The notes below the pieces were generated by a model. It searched no databases. It was not told the origin of the DNA and was given only the letters and a program-made list of their open reading frames with translations. The translations under genes were made by a program, and so were the position numbers. A stretch of DNA of 53,938 nucleotides, from NCBI GenBank assembly GCA_040756995.1, contig JBFLYK010000042.1:1-53938 (forward strand). Direction: 5' to 3'. This DNA is from BP-133 sp040756995 (GTDB lineage: Bacteria; Actinomycetota; Acidimicrobiia; IMCC26256; BP-133). Position 1 is the stretch's first letter. Each line of letters begins with the position of its first letter. Below, piece by piece: positions 49,169 to 53,938 of this stretch.

Positions 49169-49603
49169 GTGGCCGGCGCCTGCAAGTTCTGCGCCATCGC
49201 CGCCGGGGACCCCGGGGCCGATGCGGACGTGGTGTACGCCGACCCTGACGTGGTCGCCTTCCTGGACCACCGTCCGGTGTTCAAGGGCCACACGCTGGTC
49301 GTCCCCCGCCAGCACGTGGTGACGCTGCCGGAACTACCGGATGCCTTGCTGCTGCCGGTCTTCTCGGTGGCCCGGCGGGTGGCGGCGGCCATGGAGTCCT
49401 CGGCCTTTGGCGCTGACGGCACGTTCGTGGCCAACAACAACCGCATCTCCCAGAGCGTGGCCCATCTGCACGTGCACGTCGTTCCCCGGCACAAGAAGGA
49501 CGGCCTGCGCGGCTTCTTCTGGCCGAGGGAGAAGTATTCGTCGGCGGAAGAGTCGGCCGAAGTCGCCGGCCGCCTACGGGCGGCTATCGAGGCGGTCGGC
49601 TGA
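49169..49603 (+). CDS. HIT-family hydrolase
   Basis: 144 residues from GTG 49169, 22 bases after the MaoC stop. CKFCAIAAGDPGADADVVY near the start, VVAFLDHRPVFKGHTLVVPR in the middle and the histidine triad SVAHLHVHVVPRHKKDG are all present. HIT proteins hydrolyse nucleotide phosphoramidates or dinucleoside polyphosphates in the cytosol. The N-terminal Cys pair is as in Hint-type proteins. Confidence 0.9.
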   Translation: MAGACKFCAIAAGDPGADADVVYADPDVVAFLDHRPVFKGHTLVVPRQHVVTLPELPDALLLPVFSVARRVAAAMESSAFGADGTFVANNNRISQSVAHLHVHVVPRHKKDGLRGFFWPREKYSSAEESAEVAGRLRAAIEAVG

Positions 49604-49624
49604 CGCCCGTCCGACTGCGAGCCC

Positions 49625-51241
49625 TCAGCGCCCGAGGACGGCCATGGCGGCGTTGCGGCCGTTGGCGGCGATGACGCTCCCGCCGGGGTGGGTAGCGGCG
49701 CCGCACAGGTAGATGCCGGGCAGCGGCGTGGCCGGGGCGAAGCGCCGGTCCCACATCTGGTCGGGGAGGCACTCGCCCTGGAAGATGTGGCCGCCGGTGA
49801 GGCCGATGCGGTCCTCCACGTCGGGTGGGCCGAGCACCTGCCGTTCGACGATGCAGTCGGCGACGTCGGGGGCGAAGCGGGCGATCTCGGCGATGACCAG
49901 ATCGGCGACCTCGTCGCGCCGCTGGTCCCAGTCGCCCTCGGCCAGCGTGTAGGGCACGTACTGGGCGAACACGCTCATCGTGTGGGCCCCCGGCGGGGCG
50001 ACGCTGCCGTCGTAGGCCGTCTGGAAGTACAGCTCGCACCACCGGGGGCTCGGCACGCCGAGGCGGGCCGTCTCACACGCCGCCTGGGTGACGTCGGTCC
50101 CGGTCGAGATCGTCACCATCGCCCGGTACGGCGGCGGGCCTTCGTAACGCGGGCGGGCGGCAGCCGTGAAGGTCGGCAGCCGGCTGAGCCCGCAGTTGAT
50201 CTTGATGACCGGGCTCTCGCTTCGCCAGCGGGCGACCCGGTCGGCGAACTCGGCGAACCCCGGCGGCGGATCGCCGCCCCCGGCCTGACACAACGCCAAG
50301 GTCCGCTTGGGATCGGCATTGCTGATCACGGCTCCTGCCCGGATGGTCTCGCCGCCCTCGAGGACGACTGCCGAGCCGGCGCCTTCTCCGCTCCCTCCGG
50401 CCATGCCGGGCAGGATGGCGGCGACGGGGACGCCGGTGAGGATCACGGCGCCCGCCTCGGTGGCCGCCTCGGCCAGGGCCAGCGAGACCCGGCCCATCCC
50501 GCCTTCGACGTAGCCCCAGGCGCCGGGCTGGCCTTCGAGCGTGCCGAGGGAGTGCATGGCGTGGACGGCGGCGGTTCCCGGTTCCCGCGGGCCGGCGAAG
50601 GTGCCGATGATTCCCTGGCCGTGGAGGGCGGTGCGGAGCCGCTCGTCGCGGACGTGGCGTTCGATCACATCGGCGATCGGCGTGTGGAACACGATCTCGA
50701 TGAGCTCGTTGTCGTGCCCGAGCCGCTCCTCGAGTTCGGCGCGGGCCGGTGACGGACTGAGCCACGTGTCGGTTGCTTCGCTGTAGTCACCTCGCAGGGC
50801 GCGGCGGATGCGGCCGAAGAGCGCCTCGTAGGCCAGGTAGCCGTCGACGTCGCCGGGCGACACGGCGGCGATGCTGGCGGCCGTCTTCTCCGGGTCGTCC
50901 CAGAGCGTGAGGGCCGTGCCGTCCTCGAACGGGCACCACAGGTGCGGGTCGACCGGCTGCACCCGGTACCCGCGCTGCCGCAGCCCGAGCTCCTCGACCA
51001 CCAGCGGATGCAGCAATCCCACGAGATAGGCGCAGGGGCTCATCACGAACCGTTCGTCGGGGAACGGCGTCTCCAGCGTGCAGGCGCCACCCAGTTGCCC
51101 GCGCCGTTCCAGCACGAGCACCGACCGCCCGGCCCGGGCCAGGTAGGCCGCCGCCGTGAGCCCGTTGTGTCCGGCGCCGACCACGACGACGTCCCAGGGG
51201 CGGGCCGTGACCTCGCCGACGGTCGGCGCCGGGCTGGTCAC
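49625..51241 (-). CDS. NAD(P)/FAD-dependent oxidoreductase (phytoene desaturase/PYROXD2-like)
   Basis: 538 residues from GTG 51241, overlapping the stop of the upstream hydrolase as GTGA. The FAD-binding motif is VVVVGAGHNGLTAAAYLARAG near residue 20, then VLERRGQLGGACTLE. The C-terminal flavin segment is GIYLCGAATHPGGSVIAANGR. The family includes carotenoid desaturases/isomerases and PYROXD2-type proteins; no phytoene synthase gene is near, so a carotenoid role is not supported. Co-transcribed with the epoxide-hydrolase-like gene. Confidence 0.9.
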   Translation of the reverse strand: MTSPAPTVGEVTARPWDVVVVGAGHNGLTAAAYLARAGRSVLVLERRGQLGGACTLETPFPDERFVMSPCAYLVGLLHPLVVEELGLRQRGYRVQPVDPHLWCPFEDGTALTLWDDPEKTAASIAAVSPGDVDGYLAYEALFGRIRRALRGDYSEATDTWLSPSPARAELEERLGHDNELIEIVFHTPIADVIERHVRDERLRTALHGQGIIGTFAGPREPGTAAVHAMHSLGTLEGQPGAWGYVEGGMGRVSLALAEAATEAGAVILTGVPVAAILPGMAGGSGEGAGSAVVLEGGETIRAGAVISNADPKRTLALCQAGGGDPPPGFAEFADRVARWRSESPVIKINCGLSRLPTFTAAARPRYEGPPPYRAMVTISTGTDVTQAACETARLGVPSPRWCELYFQTAYDGSVAPPGAHTMSVFAQYVPYTLAEGDWDQRRDEVADLVIAEIARFAPDVADCIVERQVLGPPDVEDRIGLTGGHIFQGECLPDQMWDRRFAPATPLPGIYLCGAATHPGGSVIAANGRNAAMAVLGR

Positions 51242-52155
51242 GACGGGGTGGTCAGGAATTCGACGATCCGCCGGTTGACCCGGGCCCGGTCCTCCAGGTG
51301 GAGGAAGTGACCGACGCCGGGCAGGATCTCGACGTCGAGGCCCCCGGGGAAGAGGGGCTTCAGCTCGTCGGGAGCGACCATGTCGGCGCCGATGCAACCG
51401 TCGTGCGCGCCATGGAGATAGAGGGTCGGGACGGGCACCCAGGCGCTCCCCGCCGCCTCGATCTCCGCCAGCCGGCGGTCGTGCTTGAGCGGGTTGAGGA
51501 GATGGCGGTAGTAGCCGATGGCGGCGTCGAGGCCACCGGGCGCGGCGAGGATGTCTTTGACGGCCCGGAGGTGGTCGGCCGGCGGCTCGAAGCCCGGCGA
51601 CCAGTCGTGCCACAGCTTGTCGATGAGGGCGAAGTGATTGGCGCTCACGGCCATGTCGGCCAGCGGCAACTGGAAGAAGTACATGTACCAGGAACGCTTC
51701 AGCTGCGCCGGCGACGTGAACATCCGGGCCGCCAGCGATGCCCGGTGCGGCACCGACATGGCCACGAGCCGCCGGAAGCGCTCCGGCCGGTGGGCCACGG
51801 CGCCGTACGCCGCGATGGCGCCCCAGTCGTGCCCGATGAGCACCGCCGGCCGGTCACCGGGAGCCAGCGCATCGGCCAGCGCCAGAGCGTCGAGCGACAG
51901 CGCGCCCGGCTGGTAGAGCTCGTCCGCCGGCACCGGCGTGGGGGCGTACCCCCGCATCCACGGCGCCACGGCATGAAACCCCGCGCCCGCCAGCTCGCTG
52001 AGCAGCGCGTTCCAGGTGCCTGCGTGATCGGGAAAGCCATGCAGACAAAGGGCCAGCGGCCCGTCCGCCGGCCCCTCCTCCAGATAGGCGAACTTCACCG
52101 GGGGGACACCCTCGACCCCCGCCCACGTGACCGTGACCCTCGCCTCCTGCGCCAT
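51238..52155 (-). CDS. Alpha/beta hydrolase, epoxide-hydrolase-like
   Basis: 305 residues from ATG 52155, eight bases after TACGGT. The nucleophile elbow IGHDWGAIAAYG carries Asp, the mark of epoxide hydrolases and haloalkane dehalogenases; LCLHGFPDHAGTW gives the oxyanion HGxP motif, LHGAHDGCIG the acid, and GVGHFLHLED the His. Lid Tyr residues in SWYMYFFQL fit an epoxide hydrolase. Substrate unknown. The next gene starts on its stop codon. Confidence 0.9.
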   Translation of the reverse strand: MAQEARVTVTWAGVEGVPPVKFAYLEEGPADGPLALCLHGFPDHAGTWNALLSELAGAGFHAVAPWMRGYAPTPVPADELYQPGALSLDALALADALAPGDRPAVLIGHDWGAIAAYGAVAHRPERFRRLVAMSVPHRASLAARMFTSPAQLKRSWYMYFFQLPLADMAVSANHFALIDKLWHDWSPGFEPPADHLRAVKDILAAPGGLDAAIGYYRHLLNPLKHDRRLAEIEAAGSAWVPVPTLYLHGAHDGCIGADMVAPDELKPLFPGGLDVEILPGVGHFLHLEDRARVNRRIVEFLTTPS

Positions 52156-52163
52156 GCGCAAGG

Positions 52164-52169
52164 ACCGTA
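52164..52169 (-). promoter_or_regulatory. -10 hexamer for the hydrolase operon
   Basis: TACGGT on the minus strand, eight bases before ATG 52155, without a ribosome site. Confidence 0.45.
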
Positions 52170-52220
52170 CCCTTCCCACCACCCCGCCGGCGCCCCACGC
52201 TGCCGCCGCCCCCCCCAAGC

Positions 52221-52359
52221 AACTGGCGTTCCCTTTCCGCTATATCCCGGTAAACGAACGCCAGAATGCGACGCGCCCGCCGGCGGCGCACGCTGCCGCC
52301 GCCCCCCTGTGCAACTGGCGTTCGTTTTCCGCTGTATCGCCGGTAGATGAACGCCAGAA
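52221..52359. repeat. Dispersed palindrome, tandem pair (copies 6 and 7)
   Basis: Copies at 52221-52266 and 52313-52359, 92 bp apart. The flanks are duplicated too: CACGCTGCCGCCGCCCCC precedes each and AATGCGAC follows each, so this is a tandem duplication of a whole unit. They lie after the aminotransferase stop and before the hydrolase promoter, an end-of-gene site on the same strand. Confidence 0.85.
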
Positions 52360-52401
52360 TGCGACTCCGCCCTGCCGAGGGCCGGAGCGGGGCGGCGGCG
52401 G

Positions 52402-53938
52402 TCAGGGGAGGATGCGGGGGAGGGTCGTTTCGGACCAGGCGGCGGCGAGGCGGGCGGTGCCTTCGACCAGTTCCTCGTCGGGGCGGTCGTGGCAGAGGCG
52501 GAGGTGGTCGTGGCCGCCGGTGGGGGAGGCGAACTGGCCGGGGGCGACGGAGACACCGTGGCGCAGGGCCCGGGAGGCGAAGGCGGCGGCGTCGGCGCCG
52601 TCAGGAAGCCGGACCCACACCGAGAGCCCGCCGGCGGGATGGTCGAAGCTGCAACCGGGAATGGCGTCTACGAGCAGGGCGGCGAACCGGGCCGCCGACT
52701 GCCGCAGGGCGGCTCGCCGGGCGGCGATCAGCTCGTCGTAATGCTCGAGCAGTTGCAGCGCCAGGAGCTGCGCCGGGACGCTGCACCCGAGATCGCCGCT
52801 CGTCCGGAGCTGAACCGACCGCTCGATCACGCCGGCCGGTGCCCGCATCCATCCGATGCGGAGCCCACCCCACGCCACCTTGCTCGTGGTCTCGACCGTG
52901 ACCACCACCGCCCGCCGGCACAACGCCGCCATCGACGCCGGCCGCTCCGCCGGTCCCGATCTGCGTGGGCCATACCGCCCGTCGGCCACTACCGTCTGGC
53001 CCGGCGCCGTGGCCCGCCGCTCGTTGGCGCCCGGAGCCGACGAAGACCCTGTGCCGGACGGAGCCGACGAGGACCCTGTGCCGGACGGAGTCGGCGTTCC
53101 GACCTCGCCGGCCGGTCGGTTCCGACCGGGATGTGCGGCGCGTCCAGCCGCCACTGAATGCGACTCCGCTCCGAGCCGGGAGCTTGGCGACCCGGTTCGG
53201 CGGGGGGTCGACGGCTGGTCGTCGTAGGTCAGGTCGGCGAGGGTGTTGTCCTCCACCACGGTCATCTCAAGCTTGTCGAGGGCGCGCGCCAGCGCCTGGC
53301 GGCGGCCGGGGTCGAGGACGCGGCCGGTCGGGTTGTGGACGGCCGGGAGCAGGAAGGCGAGGCGGGCACCGTGGTCCCGGGCGGCAGACTCCAGGACGGC
53401 CGCGGTCGGGCCCCGGGCATCGCCGGCCAGCGGGATCGCCCGGAGCCGGCGGGCGGCGATCACGTCGAGGACGCCGGGGTAGGTCGGATCCTCCACGGCG
53501 ACGGCGTCGCCCGGCTCGCAGAGGATGGCCAGGGCGAGGTCGATGGCGTGCTGGGCGCCGTGGGTCACGGTGATCTGATCGGTGGTTGTCGGCAGCCCGG
53601 CCGCCGAGTGCCGCTCGGCCAGAACGGCCCGCAGCACGACCAGTCCGGCCGGGTCGTACCCGTGCGCCGGCACCGCCGCCAGCAGGTCGGCCGAGGTCAC
53701 ACCCAACGCCGGCAACGCCGACGCCGCCGGCGGCGCCGAGATCCCGAAGTTGATCCCCCGCTCCGCCGCCCCGAGCAGTCTGGCGGCCATCGTTGGAGAA
53801 GCCGGCCTCCGAGCCATGCGGTCACGGCGGCCCCCATGCCCTCTGGCGGTGCCGGCCAGTCCGTCCTTGGCGGCGCCCTGTTTCATCCGGCTGCCTGCTT
53901 GCCCGGCCTGGGTTGCGGCGTGGTTCGTTCGGCTGCTT
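52402..53938 (-). CDS. MocR/class I PLP-dependent aminotransferase-like protein, 5' end open
   Basis: The frame is open to the window edge; the first in-window Met codon is at 53886, so an upstream GntR-type HTH (MocR layout) may lie outside. PLP features: ITVTHGAQHAIDLALAILC, VAVEDPTYPG, LPAVHNPTGRVLD, the cofactor Asp in VVEDNTLADLTYD and the Schiff-base Lys in ETTSKVAWGGLRIGW. Between the Asp and Lys motifs an insertion of about 100 residues, low in complexity, contains SGTGSSSAP twice from a 27-bp tandem repeat (53041-53094). The family either transaminates amino acids or senses PLP as a transcription regulator. The insertion probably loops out on the surface. Confidence 0.82.
   Translation of the reverse strand, partial: SSRTNHAATQAGQAGSRMKQGAAKDGLAGTARGHGGRRDRMARRPASPTMAARLLGAAERGINFGISAPPAASALPALGVTSADLLAAVPAHGYDPAGLVVLRAVLAERHSAAGLPTTTDQITVTHGAQHAIDLALAILCEPGDAVAVEDPTYPGVLDVIAARRLRAIPLAGDARGPTAAVLESAARDHGARLAFLLPAVHNPTGRVLDPGRRQALARALDKLEMTVVEDNTLADLTYDDQPSTPRRTGSPSSRLGAESHSVAAGRAAHPGRNRPAGEVGTPTPSGTGSSSAPSGTGSSSAPGANERRATAPGQTVVADGRYGPRRSGPAERPASMAALCRRAVVVTVETTSKVAWGGLRIGWMRAPAGVIERSVQLRTSGDLGCSVPAQLLALQLLEHYDELIAARRAALRQSAARFAALLVDAIPGCSFDHPAGGLSVWVRLPDGADAAAFASRALRHGVSVAPGQFASPTGGHDHLRLCHDRPDEELVEGTARLAAAWSETTLPRILP

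Noticed and set aside
49625..51241. Carotenoid biosynthesis function for the FAD oxidoreductase
   Set aside because: No phytoene synthase, cyclase or isoprenoid gene is nearby, and the sequence is closer to the PYROXD2-like side of the family.

Overview
This is a GC-rich, gene-dense window from an actinobacterium, most likely a member of Acidimicrobiia. The clues are pervasive G/C third positions, secreted proteins built from GYWLVASDGG-type repeats, a deazaflavin (F420)-type nitroreductase homologue, a MaoC/CoA-transferase/CoA-lyase set, and many genes with a TANNNT -10 hexamer 6-8 bases before the start codon (leaderless pattern). I see no rRNA, tRNA, CRISPR array, prophage or transposase. 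This placement is inference from gene content; no database was searched.

Layout. 1-4.1 kb: a truncated membrane glycosyltransferase, a protein made of eleven His-rich 11-residue repeats, a small acidic protein and a membrane diguanylate cyclase. 4.2-11.4 kb: a secreted subtilase, a VOC protein, a two-domain M16 protease with a small upstream partner, an RDD membrane protein and a small helical protein. 11.5-17.2 kb: a Wzz/BY-kinase-like protein with a defective P-loop, an MMPL exporter with its TetR regulator and a palindromic operator, and a small membrane protein. 17.2-26.4 kb: two secreted proteins each with six GYWLV repeats, a lipoprotein, a very long GlmS-like SIS protein and a divergent low-molecular-weight phosphatase.

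26.5-31.1 kb (minus strand): an operon of ECF sigma factor, a membrane protein that joins an anti-sigma-like tail to an extracellular solute-binding domain, a DUF2330-like surface protein and a cupredoxin. 31.1-39.1 kb: a flavin/F420 oxidoreductase, a P450 divergent from a dienelactone-hydrolase-like pseudoenzyme, then a mesaconyl-CoA module (mch, mct, mcl) interleaved with an MBL hydrolase, DUF1918 and an FAD monooxygenase. 39.3-46 kb: a run of atypical response-regulator receivers, a GH16-type secreted glycoside hydrolase, a receiver-TM-phytase fusion and a sulfotransferase. 46-49.6 kb: deazaflavin nitroreductase, a methylsuccinyl-CoA dehydrogenase candidate, a secreted cupin, a second MaoC hydratase and a HIT protein. 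49.6-53.9 kb: FAD oxidoreductase, epoxide-hydrolase-like protein and a MocR-type aminotransferase open to the window edge.

Two themes cross the window. First, mcd, two MaoC hydratases, mct and mcl together cover the mesaconyl-CoA section shared by the ethylmalonyl-CoA pathway and the 3-hydroxypropionate bi-cycle. Second, a family of 46-47 bp palindromes recurs seven times, only at gene ends and mostly as tandem pairs.
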